Source: Pontibacter sp. SGAir0037
Lineage (GTDB): Bacteria > Bacteroidota > Bacteroidia > Cytophagales > Hymenobacteraceae
Length of the DNA: 64,000 nucleotides
Direction: 5' to 3'
NCBI RefSeq assembly: GCF_005491705.1
Contig: NZ_CP028092.1
Span: 3,596,001-3,660,000 of the forward strand
Both the position numbers and the translations under genes were made by a program. Below, piece after piece: positions 7,525 to 16,927 of the stretch; positions within the stretch are counted from its first letter, which is position 1, and every line of letters begins with the position of its first letter. Below the pieces are notes generated by a model. The model had not been told where the DNA came from, did not search any database, and saw only the letters and a list, made by a program, of their open reading frames with translations.

Positions 7525-9729
7525 TTGGAGAAACCCGTTATACTGCTCATTACGCCGCCGCTCACGCAGCTGAACACACCATATCCTGCCACAGCTTATT
7601 TAAAAGGCTTTTTAGGTATGCAGGGCTACCAGGTAGATCAGGCCGATTTTGGTATTGAGCTGGTCTTGAAAATGTTTTCGCGCAAAGGCCTTAAACGCAT
7701 TTTTGAGCAAATTGAAACGGGCAATTATAACCTGACGGATAATAGTCTGCGCATGCTCCGCCTGAAGCGGGAATACCTTAATACCATTGAGCCTGTTATC
7801 CGTTTTCTTCAGAATAAAGATAATACACTGGCACAACAGATCAGCTATAGCCGCTATTTGCCGGAAGCTTCCCGTTTCGACCAGGTTGAAGATATCGACT
7901 GGGCTTTTGGCAGTATGGGCATTACCGACAGGGCACGTTATCTGGCCACTCTTTATTTAGAAGATTTAGGCGATCTTATCAAAGAAACTGTTTGCCCATA
8001 CTTTGCTTTTAGCCGCTACGCAGAAAGTTTAGCTATGTCTGCCACTACCTTCGATTCTATGGAGTCTGCACTGCAACAGGCGCCAAACCTGGTAGATCAG
8101 ATGCTGCTGGAACTACTGGAAGAACGCCTGCAACAGGTGCAACCGGATGTAGTGGGTTTCTCTATTCCTTTCCCGGGGAATTTATACGGCGGGCTAAGAT
8201 TAGCTCAATACATCAAACAGCACTACCCGCATACAAAAACGATGATGGGTGGCGGTTATCCTAATACCGAGCTGCGTAGCCTGCACGAGCCCCGCCTGTT
8301 CCAGTACATCGATTTTGTAACACTGGACGATGGCGAAGGTCCGTGGCTGAAACTCCTGGAGTACCTCCAGGGCAAACGCCAGGTAGATTTTCTGCAGCGC
8401 ACTTTCCTGTTGCAGAACCATAAAGTAGATTATATTAATGGCTGCCTCGATAAAGATGTTCCTCATACCGAAGTAGGCACACCAGACTATGATGGGCTGC
8501 CGCTCCAGAATTACCTGTCTGTTATTGATGTTATCAACCCGATGCACCGCCTCTGGAGCGATGGCCGCTGGAATAAACTAACCGTTGCACATGGTTGCTA
8601 CTGGAAACGCTGTTCTTTCTGCGATATCACATTAGACTATATCAACCGTTACGATGTTGCTCCTGCCACTTTGCTGGTAGACCGGATAGAACAGTTGATT
8701 GCACAGACCGGGCAGACCGGATTTCATTTTGTAGACGAAGCAGCACCGCCCGCACCTCTTCGCGACATGGCCATAGAGCTTATCAGGAGAGGCGTAAAAA
8801 TATCGTGGTGGGGGAACATCCGCTTTGAAAAAACCTTTACTCCAGATTTATGCCGTTTACTGGCAGCGTCGGGCTGTATTGCGGTTTCGGGAGGCTTAGA
8901 AGTTGCCTCAGACCGACTCCTGCACCTGATGGAAAAAGGAGTAAGCATAGAACAGGTTGCCAGAGTAACCGATGCTTTTACACAGGCGGGCATCATGGTT
9001 CATGCCTACCTCATGTATGGTTTTCCAACACAAACAGCCCAGGAAACAATAGATTCGCTGGAAGTGGTGCGCCAGCTTTTTGTTAATAATGTAATTCAAT
9101 CCGGCTACTGGCACCGCTTTAGCATGACGGCTCACAGTCCTGTAGGAAAGAATCCGGGAAAATATGGGGTGGTAAAGGTGGGCCCGGAAGAAGGCCCCTT
9201 TGCCAACAACGACCTATGGCACGAGGACCCTACAGGAACAGACCATGAAATGTTTGGCCCTGGATTGGCTAAAGCCATTTATAACTATATGCACGGCGTG
9301 GCCCTGGAAGAGCCTCTTTCTTTCTGGTTTGATTTTAAAGTGCCTCGCACCACACACAAACGGAATTTAATTGCCAGAGCCGTGCAGCAGGCAGTTAAGC
9401 CAGACTCTGAACGCAGAGCTGCGCGCGTGTTTTGGTTGGGAAATCTGCCTGAGGTCGATTTTACCATGTATGCCAAAAAAGGGCAGACACTGGAGCGTTG
9501 TGAGCTTACTTTTTATGAGATAGCAGAAGATTTTCAGATAAAAACAACAGCCGCTATTGGGCAGTGGCTGTTTGATCTGCTTCGCAAACTGCTGGCAGAG
9601 GAAAGTCAGGCTGTAACACTCCAGCAGTTAGAAGAAAGCTTCCCGGCAGAGGCAAACCTTACGTTTGCAGAGTTTCTTCATTCTCCTACCTGGTTTACAT
9701 TAAGAGAAAAAGGCCTGCTGCTTCTTTAG
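7525..9729 (+). CDS. B12-binding-domain radical SAM protein
   Basis: 734 residues. Residues about 1-290 contain a B12-binding-like Rossmann region (VILLITPPLTQLNTPYPATA; VVGFSIPFPGNLYGGL; MMGGGYPNTELR; FVTLDDGEGP). The radical SAM domain follows, with cluster cysteines at about 358, 363 and 366 in HGCYWKRCSFCD. The spacing is CX4CX2C, not the usual CX3CX2C. SAM-binding features follow (FHFVDEAAPP, SGGLEVASDRLL, AYLMYGFPTQTAQETIDSLE). Members of this class often methylate or rearrange unactivated carbons; the substrate here is unknown. The start is TTG at 7525 (MEKPVILLITPP). Stands alone; link to the B12 uptake operon 2 kb upstream is functional inference. Confidence 0.88.
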   Translation: MEKPVILLITPPLTQLNTPYPATAYLKGFLGMQGYQVDQADFGIELVLKMFSRKGLKRIFEQIETGNYNLTDNSLRMLRLKREYLNTIEPVIRFLQNKDNTLAQQISYSRYLPEASRFDQVEDIDWAFGSMGITDRARYLATLYLEDLGDLIKETVCPYFAFSRYAESLAMSATTFDSMESALQQAPNLVDQMLLELLEERLQQVQPDVVGFSIPFPGNLYGGLRLAQYIKQHYPHTKTMMGGGYPNTELRSLHEPRLFQYIDFVTLDDGEGPWLKLLEYLQGKRQVDFLQRTFLLQNHKVDYINGCLDKDVPHTEVGTPDYDGLPLQNYLSVIDVINPMHRLWSDGRWNKLTVAHGCYWKRCSFCDITLDYINRYDVAPATLLVDRIEQLIAQTGQTGFHFVDEAAPPAPLRDMAIELIRRGVKISWWGNIRFEKTFTPDLCRLLAASGCIAVSGGLEVASDRLLHLMEKGVSIEQVARVTDAFTQAGIMVHAYLMYGFPTQTAQETIDSLEVVRQLFVNNVIQSGYWHRFSMTAHSPVGKNPGKYGVVKVGPEEGPFANNDLWHEDPTGTDHEMFGPGLAKAIYNYMHGVALEEPLSFWFDFKVPRTTHKRNLIARAVQQAVKPDSERRAARVFWLGNLPEVDFTMYAKKGQTLERCELTFYEIAEDFQIKTTAAIGQWLFDLLRKLLAEESQAVTLQQLEESFPAEANLTFAEFLHSPTWFTLREKGLLLL

Positions 9730-9798
9730 CGTTTAAAAAAGATTCCGGCCAGTGCTCTTCCGGCTTATTCATTAGAAACAAGTTATCATTTCTAATCC

Positions 9799-10470
9799 TT
9801 AATGTGGCGAAGCACTGGCCTTAGGAGGTAAATATTCAATTCCAAAGAGCTTCAGGTACTCCCGCAAAGGCCCCAGACCCATTGCTGCACGCCGTTTATC
9901 CACGCTTAACTCGTCTTCTATTTCGTAAAGCTCATGCTGATTTGTGCCCGCATTTAGTTTTACCTGGCTTCCGTATAGCTGCGGTTTACCCTCCAGCATC
10001 CGGAACCTGTCTTCCATCATGGCCAACGAGCTTTTAGGAGCATCGCCATTGGCAGCGGCACCTCTTAACAGCGGAAGGTATTTGGCTATAGTTGCTTTAT
10101 CAGAATTCTGTAAAACAAGAAAAACAGCCATACTTCCCTCCAGCCCGACTTCTTTTCTACCCGGCCACCCATACTTGTCTAAAATTTCTACCACCTGTCT
10201 TCTGTTTTCCTCGTGCTGCACTCTTACCAGCGATGAACACTTCTTCCATTCTCCTGAACTTTCTCCATAAGTAACTTTTACAGAATCCATCATTTTTTTG
10301 CAGTGCAGATCAGACAGGTATATTTTTTCTAACCTGCTCTTAAGTAATGCTTCTTCTGAATTACCAGAATTAATTGTATTGGAGCTATAGCTTATAATGA
10401 CAGGAGCAGCATTCTGCGCAAAAGCAGACGTATTGACGCACAGGATTAGTAGAAGCAGTATATTTTTCAT
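9799..10470 (-). CDS. DUF6624 family secreted protein
   Basis: 223 residues with a clean signal peptide (MKNILLLLILCVNTSAFAQ). The conserved core runs HEENRRQVVEILDKYGWPGR, a hydrophobic LVLQNSDKATIAKYLPLL helix, LAMMEDRFRMLEGKPQLYGS and a C-terminal DKRRAAMGLGPLREY, which match the DUF6624 family of exported Bacteroidota proteins. Function unknown. Converges with the radical SAM gene with 69 bases between them. Confidence 0.85.
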   Translation of the reverse strand: MKNILLLLILCVNTSAFAQNAAPVIISYSSNTINSGNSEEALLKSRLEKIYLSDLHCKKMMDSVKVTYGESSGEWKKCSSLVRVQHEENRRQVVEILDKYGWPGRKEVGLEGSMAVFLVLQNSDKATIAKYLPLLRGAAANGDAPKSSLAMMEDRFRMLEGKPQLYGSQVKLNAGTNQHELYEIEDELSVDKRRAAMGLGPLREYLKLFGIEYLPPKASASPH

Positions 10471-10690
10471 TCGTTTTTCTAAAGGCTAAATGCAGACCCT
10501 ATACTTATAATAAGTTAAATATGTTTGACATAAACCTCATCTGTAAATAAAGGAGCAAGTATAAACCAAATACACTTATTACAATTAAATATAAGTTAAT
10601 TCATATACAAATATATTAAAAATAAGGTTATAACTTTTACAACAATAAAAATTATTTTTTTAATTTTACATAGTTCAAAATGGCTTTACT

Positions 10691-11413
10691 ATGTTAATGA
10701 AGCACCTCTACCCTTATTTGTTCCTCTGCTTAACTGCTTTATTATTTTCATGTGAGGATGAGAGTGAAACAACTTTTCTAGACCAAGATGAGCAGAAAAG
10801 CGGGATTTTGCCCTTCTTGAGCGAATGCACACCTGATGACAAGGCCTCTCCTTATTTTGTTTCAGGCGATTTTGATGGCGTGCCTATTCATTTGGCTACC
10901 ACTCATGGAAACCTGTATCCTTCACACGACACTACTTTTAATGCACAGTACTACGATACAAGCATTGGGCTGGATAACGTTTACCTGATCAGGAGAAACA
11001 ATGAGAACAGTATACAGATTGCTTTTTACTTTATTAACACCCGCATGCCTGCCAAGGCGCTGCCTTATGTGCTCCCCCACACCAACCTGGACTACTGCGA
11101 AAACGTGCAGATAGAGTTGCTCGATCTAAAGAAAGTGGGCACCGCTCCCCAAGGCAGTCTGCAGGATAACTTTTCTTATTGGGGGTACTCCGGCAATAAC
11201 AGCATACAGGTAACTGTAACCGATTTTACAGATAATACTGTAACAGGCACTTTCGAAGGATACTTAAAAAGCAATACCGGTACTACCATTCGGGTAAAGA
11301 ATGGCCGGTTCAGGATAAAAACAGTGGTTGTAAACAGAAATAGTACTACTACAAGTACAGCTTATCAACAACTTTACAATACTTTTCAAAAGCTGCAACC
11401 GGCAATACTTTAA
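10691..11413 (+). CDS. Hypothetical lipoprotein
   Basis: 240 residues with a lipobox LLFSC (Cys about residue 21) followed by EDESETT, so a lipid-anchored protein. The body is beta-rich with FVSGDFDGVPIHLATT, YWGYSGNNSIQVTVTDFTDN and TGTFEGYLKSNTG segments, reminiscent of Bacteroidota lipoproteins that carry a beta-sandwich, but I do not assign a family. Start at ATG 10691; ATG 10697 is a near-equal option. The 220 bases upstream are very AT-rich. Confidence 0.75.
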   Translation: MLMKHLYPYLFLCLTALLFSCEDESETTFLDQDEQKSGILPFLSECTPDDKASPYFVSGDFDGVPIHLATTHGNLYPSHDTTFNAQYYDTSIGLDNVYLIRRNNENSIQIAFYFINTRMPAKALPYVLPHTNLDYCENVQIELLDLKKVGTAPQGSLQDNFSYWGYSGNNSIQVTVTDFTDNTVTGTFEGYLKSNTGTTIRVKNGRFRIKTVVVNRNSTTTSTAYQQLYNTFQKLQPAIL

Positions 11414-11429
11414 TTTTTTTATAAGTTAT

Positions 11430-11963
11430 TTATAGCTCCCGCTGCATATACAGGTCCCGCTGCACATCTTCACCCAGCACAAAATCCAGTTCGCCGGCTT
11501 CTGTAAAGTTATACTTTCGGTAAAAGCGTTTTGCCCGTTCATTATGCTCCCACACCGTCAGCCAGATAACATCATGCCCTTGCTGTTTGCCTTTTTCTAA
11601 ACAATACTGCATCAGCTTATCTCCTAAACCACAGCCAGTCCATTGTGCCAGCGTATATAACCGGCTTATCTGGATGGGGTTTTCTGCTCTGATCTCGGCA
11701 GGGGCAGGTCCGGCAGTTAGCTTTACATAAGCAATAGCCTCACCTTCATTTTCTACTATAAGAAAATCAGTAGCCGGGTCAGCCAGCTCAACCTCCTGTA
11801 ATTCCAGGCTATACATAGTAGGCCGGAAAGCTTCCATATCTGCCGGATTATTAGCTGCGGCAAAGGCTTCGTAAAAAGTCTGCCAGCCTAAATCTGCGAG
11901 CAGTTGTGCATCGGCCGGCGTTGCTTTCCGAAAAGCAAAAGAGGGTGTGGTATCTGGCGACAT
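11430..11963 (-). CDS. GNAT family N-acetyltransferase
   Basis: 177 residues from the ATG at 11963. The acetyl-CoA fold is visible: FRKATPADAQLLADLG at the start, IAYVKLTAGP, IQISRLYTLAQWTGCGLGDKL (the QxxGxG/A-like pyrophosphate loop is GCGLGD), DVIWLTVWEHNERAKRFYRKYNF (motif B with FYxKxGF-like end). Likely transfers acetyl to a small molecule or protein amine; substrate unknown. An in-frame TTG at 11981 would add six residues. Confidence 0.88.
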   Translation of the reverse strand: MSPDTTPSFAFRKATPADAQLLADLGWQTFYEAFAAANNPADMEAFRPTMYSLELQEVELADPATDFLIVENEGEAIAYVKLTAGPAPAEIRAENPIQISRLYTLAQWTGCGLGDKLMQYCLEKGKQQGHDVIWLTVWEHNERAKRFYRKYNFTEAGELDFVLGEDVQRDLYMQREL

Positions 11964-12018
11964 AGTAAAACTCTCAAACAACCTGTAAAAGGTATAGGAG
12001 AAGAGGAACAGGAATATG

Positions 12019-12180
12019 TTATTTATCTTTCTTTTTGGTTCGCTTATTATTCAGCCTGTCTTTCTTAAACTTATAAGTATTATAAGACTTACTGACATCT
12101 TTCTTAAACAGGTAAAGGCAGTAAAGAAATAGGGGGACAACAATGATAGCAAGCGTAATGTATAGTATTTGTTTTGTCAT
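12019..12180 (-). CDS. 53-residue single-helix membrane protein
   Basis: A short frame from ATG 12180 to TAA 12019. It encodes an N-terminal membrane helix (LYITLAIIVVPLFLYCLYLF, residues 6-25) followed by a strongly basic cytoplasmic tail (KKD, YKFKKDRLNNKRTKKKDK). The one-helix-plus-basic-tail layout and intact frame suggest a real gene of unknown function. It lies between the acetyltransferase and uvrB on the same strand; a terminator separates it from uvrB. Confidence 0.6.
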   Translation of the reverse strand: MTKQILYITLAIIVVPLFLYCLYLFKKDVSKSYNTYKFKKDRLNNKRTKKKDK

Positions 12181-12317
12181 AGCCTGGCTTGGTGGAATTA
12201 AGTAGCAAACAGAGGTATGTGCTCTGGGTAAATTTCAGCACTACACACTAATTTTATGAAATGTATGGATTATTCATCCTGCAGTCAATACTTGGCTTTG
12301 GGTAAATCACAATAAAA

Positions 12318-12368
12318 AAACAACCTGTTGCTTTTCCTGCAACAATAGCAGAAGCAACAGGTTGTTTT
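12318..12368 (-). terminator. Terminator after uvrB
   Basis: A stem formed by AAACAACCTGTTGCTT and AAGCAACAGGTTGTTTT encloses a 15-20-base loop; on the minus strand the T run (complement of the A run at 12312-12320) follows the stem, just downstream of uvrB. Confidence 0.8.
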
Positions 12369-12385
12369 ACTTTATGTTAAAAAGT

Positions 12386-14413
12386 TTAATCTCTTTTCGA
12401 CTTCAGCAACTTTCTTAGCTCTGCGAGTTCATCTCTGTACTTGGCTGCCTGCAGGAAGTCGAGTTCTTTGGCAGCAGCTTCCATCAGCTTTTCCGTTTTC
12501 TTGATCAGTTTCTCCAGCTCATCCCGCTTCATAGTCTGTATGATCGGTTCAGCAGCAATCGAAACTTCCTCCGGTCCGGCATATATTTTCACCTCACGCT
12601 TCTTCGCATCGGCCACTGAGGTCTGCTCAAATATCTCGTCTTTTGTTTTAAGTACCGTTCTAGGGGTTATGCCATGCTCCACATTATAAGCCATCTGGGT
12701 AGCCCGCCTACGGTTTGTCTCGTCTATTGCACGTTGCATAGAACCTGTCATGCGATCGGCATACATAATTACCTTACCCTTTTCGTTACGGGCAGCACGT
12801 CCCATTGTCTGTATGAGAGAGCGCTGGTCGCGCAGGAAGCCTTCTTTATCGGCATCAAGTATAGCAACCAAGCTTACCTCCGGCAAATCGAGTCCTTCGC
12901 GCAGCAGGTTTACCCCTATCAGCACGTCTATCTCGCCCAGCCGCAGTTCACGCAGAATCTCTACCCGATCCAATGTTTTAACCTCGGAGTGCAGATATTT
13001 AGCTTTCACGCTAAGCTTGTCCAGGTATTTGGCCAGTTCTTCGGCCATCCGTTTGGTAAGCGTGGTTACCAGCACACGAGCACCTTCTTTTACACGGTTA
13101 TCAATCTCATCCAGCAGGTCGTCTACCTGGTTGGCACTTGGTCGTACTTCAATCTCTGGATCCAGCAGGCCTGTCGGACGGATAATCTGCTCTACCACTA
13201 CCCCTTCCGATTTCTGCATCTCATAATCGCCCGGTGTGGCGCTTACAAACACCACCTGGTGCATCAGGCTTTCGAACTCATTAAAAGTAAGCGGGCGGTT
13301 ATCCATAGCAGCTGGCAAGCGGAAACCATATTCTACCAGCGCCACTTTACGCGAGCGGTCGCCTCCCCACATAGCACGCACCTGCGGCAGCGTTACGTGG
13401 CTCTCATCAATCACCATCAGAAAATCATCCGGAAAATAATCGAGTAAACAGAACGGGCGAGCCCCCGGTGAACGACGGTCGAAGTAGCGGGAGTAGTTCT
13501 CAATACCAGAGCAATACCCTAATTCACGGATCATCTCCAGATCAAACTCTGTACGTTCTTTTATTCGCTTCGCTTCTACAGGCCGGTCTTCTTTTAAGAA
13601 ATACTCGTGCTGCGCTACCATGTCGTACTGTATCTCATGTATAGCCTGGTTCAGGGTGTCTTTTCCTGTTACGAACAGGTTGGCCGGGTATAAAGTAATT
13701 GCCTTTTCTTCGGATAACTTTTTGCCAGACACAGGATCTATACGATGTATGGCCTCCAGTTCATCGCCAAAGAAATACAGCCTGTAAGCAAAGTCGGCAT
13801 ATGCAGGATAAATATCCACGGTGTCGCCTTTCACTCGAAACGTTCCACGTGTGAACTCTACTTCGGTACGGCTGTAAAGTATCTGCACAAAAGTATAAAG
13901 CAGGTTGTTGCGGCTGTAGCGCTGCCCTGGCGCCAGGTGCAGCACATTTTTGCCAAACTCTTCCGGGTTACCTATACCATAGATACACGATACAGAAGCC
14001 ACCACTACCACATCTCTACGCCCGGATAATAAAGCCGATGTAGTATGCAGCCGCAGCTTCTCTATTTCCTCGTTTATGGCAAGATCTTTTTCGATGAAAA
14101 CGTCGGTGGCAGAGATATAGGCTTCTGGCTGGTAATAGTCGTAGTAAGAGATAAAATACTCTACCGCATTATTCGGAAAGAATTGTTTAAACTCTCCGTA
14201 TAGCTGGGCTGCAAGCGTTTTGTTATGGCAAAGCACCAGCGTAGGCTTTCCAACGTTTTTAATTACGTTGGCCATTGTAAATGTTTTACCTGTACCGGTA
14301 GCACCTAAAAGCACCTGCGCATGTTCTCCCCGCTGTACCCCATCGGTGAGTTGTGCAATGGCTTTTGGCTGGTCGCCGGTTGGTTGAAATTCTGATGTCA
14401 GTTGAAATTCCAT
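12386..14413 (-). CDS. uvrB: Excinuclease ABC subunit UvrB
   Basis: 675 residues, the usual UvrB length. Walker A GATGTGKT lies at residues 37-44. The damage-probing beta-hairpin motif YYDYYQPEAY follows, then the DEAD-like VIDESHVTLPQ, helicase motifs (VFVSATPGDYE, HSEVKTLDRVEILRELR, GVNLLREGLDLPEVSLVAILDAD, QTMGRAARN) and a C-terminal UVR domain (ELEKLIKKTEKLMEAAAKELDF) that contacts UvrC. It loads on damaged DNA with UvrA and recruits UvrC in nucleotide excision repair. Complete, no truncation. Its own terminator lies downstream. Confidence 0.99.
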   Translation of the reverse strand: MEFQLTSEFQPTGDQPKAIAQLTDGVQRGEHAQVLLGATGTGKTFTMANVIKNVGKPTLVLCHNKTLAAQLYGEFKQFFPNNAVEYFISYYDYYQPEAYISATDVFIEKDLAINEEIEKLRLHTTSALLSGRRDVVVVASVSCIYGIGNPEEFGKNVLHLAPGQRYSRNNLLYTFVQILYSRTEVEFTRGTFRVKGDTVDIYPAYADFAYRLYFFGDELEAIHRIDPVSGKKLSEEKAITLYPANLFVTGKDTLNQAIHEIQYDMVAQHEYFLKEDRPVEAKRIKERTEFDLEMIRELGYCSGIENYSRYFDRRSPGARPFCLLDYFPDDFLMVIDESHVTLPQVRAMWGGDRSRKVALVEYGFRLPAAMDNRPLTFNEFESLMHQVVFVSATPGDYEMQKSEGVVVEQIIRPTGLLDPEIEVRPSANQVDDLLDEIDNRVKEGARVLVTTLTKRMAEELAKYLDKLSVKAKYLHSEVKTLDRVEILRELRLGEIDVLIGVNLLREGLDLPEVSLVAILDADKEGFLRDQRSLIQTMGRAARNEKGKVIMYADRMTGSMQRAIDETNRRRATQMAYNVEHGITPRTVLKTKDEIFEQTSVADAKKREVKIYAGPEEVSIAAEPIIQTMKRDELEKLIKKTEKLMEAAAKELDFLQAAKYRDELAELRKLLKSKRD

Positions 14414-14567
14414 TCTTCGAAATTACAGAAAGATATGATAAACTATAACATTGAATGGCAGCAGTAAGTTTAGCTTTGGTAAAGATTGTTTGATTGCACT
14501 AAAAAGCCCGGTATTTTGATTCTCTCCGGTTTTGCGTATGTTTATTTAATTAAGCTATATCGCAGGC

Positions 14568-14595
14568 TTAATTTTTAATTTACAATTTCTAATTC
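14568..14595 (+). repeat. Heptamer array before a start codon
   Basis: Four 7-base units TTAATTT, TTAATTT, ACAATTT, CTAATTC end ten bases before the ATG of the next gene. A nearly identical array sits at 19429-19456, also just before a start codon. Confidence 0.5.
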
Positions 14596-14605
14596 TTATA
14601 GCCTG

Positions 14606-14902
14606 ATGGAGAACTGGAACGAAGAAAGATACAAAGAACTGAACACCTACTTTCGCATTAAAATAGAGCACATGCTCCGCACCGACCCACAGCTACAGGA
14701 GTGGCAGCAGGAAGGCAGAAAGATTGATTTGAAAGAGATGATGGCGCAGTTTCCGAAGGAGGACCAGGAGCGGTGGCAGGAGTTCTTGGAGCTGGACCAG
14801 CTCAAAATGCAGGTCGATATCTGGAACCACCTGAACGGCAAAGGAATACCTTACCAGCCTGGCTTCGGATTTAGCAACCACGAAGGAGATACGTCGTGGT
14901 GA
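14606..14902 (+). CDS. Hypothetical acidic helical protein
   Basis: 98 residues, rich in Glu, Gln, Lys and Trp, without membrane segments or Cys: ENWNEERYKELNTYFRIKIE, LQEWQQEGRKIDLKEMMAQF and ERWQEFLELDQLKMQVDIWN suggest consecutive amphipathic helices. I do not recognise a family. It is a plausible real gene (good start, its own strong terminator) and probably cytosolic. Confidence 0.7.
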   Translation: MENWNEERYKELNTYFRIKIEHMLRTDPQLQEWQQEGRKIDLKEMMAQFPKEDQERWQEFLELDQLKMQVDIWNHLNGKGIPYQPGFGFSNHEGDTSW

Positions 14903-14941
14903 AAAACTAAACCCGGCACAATTAAAAGCCATGCGGATTTG

Positions 14942-14992
14942 CCATAAAACAGAAGCGGCTGCCTAGGTTAGGCAGCCGCTTCTGTTTTATGG
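14942..14992. terminator. Bidirectional terminator between convergent genes
   Basis: A perfect 24-bp stem (14942-14965 with 14969-14992) with a three-base loop and TTTTAT/ATAAAA flanks serves both the small helical protein gene and aspS. Confidence 0.9.
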
Positions 14993-15003
14993 TTTCCGAA
15001 GAT

Positions 15004-16764
15004 TTACTTTGCAGCAACTTCATTCAGCTTTATATGCAGCTCTTTGAGTTGCGCATCAGCAATCGGAGAAGGCGCATCTATCATTACATCGCGCCCGGAA
15101 TTGTTTTTCGGGAAAGCAATAAAGTCGCGGATAGAGTCGGCACCACCGAACAAAGAACAAAGCCTGTCAAAACCAAAGGCGATACCACCATGCGGAGGCG
15201 CTCCGTACTCAAAGGCATTCATCAGGAAGCCAAACTGTGCCACTGCCTCTTCTTTGGTAAAGCCAAGCAGACTGAACATTTGCTCCTGCACCCCACGGTC
15301 ATAGATACGGATAGAACCGCCACCTACTTCTACCCCGTTGATTACCATATCATACGCATTGGCACGAATCTCACCCGGAGCCGTTTCGATCATGTGCAGA
15401 TCTTCAGGCTTAGGCGACGTGAACGGGTGGTGCATCGCGTGGTAGCGCTCCATTTCCTCATCCCACTCCAGCAGCGGAAAGTCTACGACCCAAAGCGGTG
15501 AAAATACGTTTTTATCGCGCAGACCCAGCCTCTCTCCCATCTCCAGGCGAAGCTCGTTCAGGGCCTTGCGTGTTTTGTCTTTACCTCCGGCTAATACCAA
15601 CAGTAAATCTCCTGGTTCTGCCTCAAAAGCAGCTCCCCAGGCTTGCAGGTCTTCCGGTGAGTAAAATTTATCTACGGATGATTTAATGCTGCCATCGTCC
15701 TGCACACGCGCATACACCAACCCTGTGGCACCTATCTGCGGACGTTTCACAAAATCGGTCAGTTCGTCGAGTTGCTTGCGGGTATAACCGGCACTACCTT
15801 TGGCATTGATGCCCACTACCAGTTCGGCATCATCAAATACTTTAAAGCCTTTGTTTTTAACTATATCGTTCAGCTCTACAAACTGCATCCCAAAACGGGT
15901 ATCCGGCTTATCGGAGCCATAGAGCCGCATAGCATCGGCATAGGTCATGCGAGGCAATGTGTCTATGGTAACACCTTTTACCTGCTGGAACAGGTGGCGG
16001 ATAAAGCCTTCAAATGTATTTAAAATATCTTCCTGCGTAATAAAAGACATCTCGCAGTCGATCTGGGTAAACTCCGGCTGGCGGTCAGCACGCAGGTCTT
16101 CGTCGCGGAAGCATTTTACAATCTGGAAATAGCGGTCGAAGCCCGATACCATTAACAGCTGCTTAAATGTTTGCGGCGACTGCGGCAGCGCATAGAATTC
16201 GCCTTCGTTCATACGGCTAGGCACCACAAAATCGCGGGCGCCTTCTGGCGTAGATTTAATAAGCACAGGCGTTTCTACCTCTATAAAGTTCAGGCTATCG
16301 AGGTAATTTCGGGTTTCGCGCATCATGCGGTGGCGAAGCTCCAGGTTTTTACGCACAGGCGTGCGGCGCAAATCCAGGTAACGGTACTTCATGCGCAGGT
16401 CATCGCCTCCGTCGGTCTCATCCTCAATGAGGAATGGCGGCAGTTTGGCAGGGTTCAGCACCTCCAGTTTTGTTACCCGCAGCTCAATAGCACCTGTTGG
16501 GATCTTATCGTTTTTAGAGTACCGCTCTACTACTTTTCCCTCGGCTTTTATCACATACTCACGGCCTAGGTTACGAGCTTGCTCTAACAGTTCAGGAGCC
16601 GTATTACCCTCTTCAAAAGAAAGCTGTGTAATGCCATAGCGGTCGCGCAGGTCTATCCAGAGCATGCCGCCTTTATCGCGCAGGCGCTGTACCCATCCTG
16701 TTAGTACAACCTCTTCGCCTGCATTATCAATTCTTAATTCGCCACAAGTATGTGTTCGGAGCAT
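15004..16764 (-). CDS. aspS: Aspartate--tRNA ligase
   Basis: 586 residues, typical bacterial AspRS. N-terminal OB-fold anticodon-binding domain ([20 protein letters not shown]), class II catalytic core with motif 2 [20 protein letters not shown], bacterial GAD insertion domain in the middle (about residues 300-410), and motif 3 [15 protein letters not shown]. Charges tRNA-Asp (and possibly tRNA-Asn in organisms using the transamidation route, which cannot be judged here). A promoter -7 element lies 25-32 bases upstream of the start. Confidence 0.99.
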   Translation of the reverse strand: MLRTHTCGELRIDNAGEEVVLTGWVQRLRDKGGMLWIDLRDRYGITQLSFEEGNTAPELLEQARNLGREYVIKAEGKVVERYSKNDKIPTGAIELRVTKLEVLNPAKLPPFLIEDETDGGDDLRMKYRYLDLRRTPVRKNLELRHRMMRETRNYLDSLNFIEVETPVLIKSTPEGARDFVVPSRMNEGEFYALPQSPQTFKQLLMVSGFDRYFQIVKCFRDEDLRADRQPEFTQIDCEMSFITQEDILNTFEGFIRHLFQQVKGVTIDTLPRMTYADAMRLYGSDKPDTRFGMQFVELNDIVKNKGFKVFDDAELVVGINAKGSAGYTRKQLDELTDFVKRPQIGATGLVYARVQDDGSIKSSVDKFYSPEDLQAWGAAFEAEPGDLLLVLAGGKDKTRKALNELRLEMGERLGLRDKNVFSPLWVVDFPLLEWDEEMERYHAMHHPFTSPKPEDLHMIETAPGEIRANAYDMVINGVEVGGGSIRIYDRGVQEQMFSLLGFTKEEAVAQFGFLMNAFEYGAPPHGGIAFGFDRLCSLFGGADSIRDFIAFPKNNSGRDVMIDAPSPIADAQLKELHIKLNEVAAK

Positions 16765-16788
16765 AGTATTAAAAGTAGTTTACTGTTG

Positions 16789-16796
16789 CAAAAGTA
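16789..16796 (-). promoter_or_regulatory. -7 promoter element of aspS
   Basis: On the minus strand TACTTTTG matches TAnnTTTG and predicts a transcript start near 16782, giving a leader of about 18 bases. The -33 element is unclear. Confidence 0.5.
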
Positions 16797-16927
16797 ATAA
16801 TAGTTTCGGTAGCATGTACCTAAAAACAACACGTAGATGATCTGTTTTACATCATACTAAACTAAATAACCAACAAGACGTGTTTCTATAGTGCACTTCT
16901 TGCTTTTGCAGGTGCGTGAAACAACCT

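Noticed and set aside
9748-9820. Inverted GGCCAGTGCT / AGCACTGGCC around the end of the DUF6624 gene
   Set aside because: The right arm is within the coding sequence and the loop is about 53 bases; not a convincing terminator or operator.
12674-13447. 257-codon plus-strand frame within the uvrB region
   Set aside because: It lies antisense to the complete uvrB and its translation shows no domain; shadow of a strongly coding gene.
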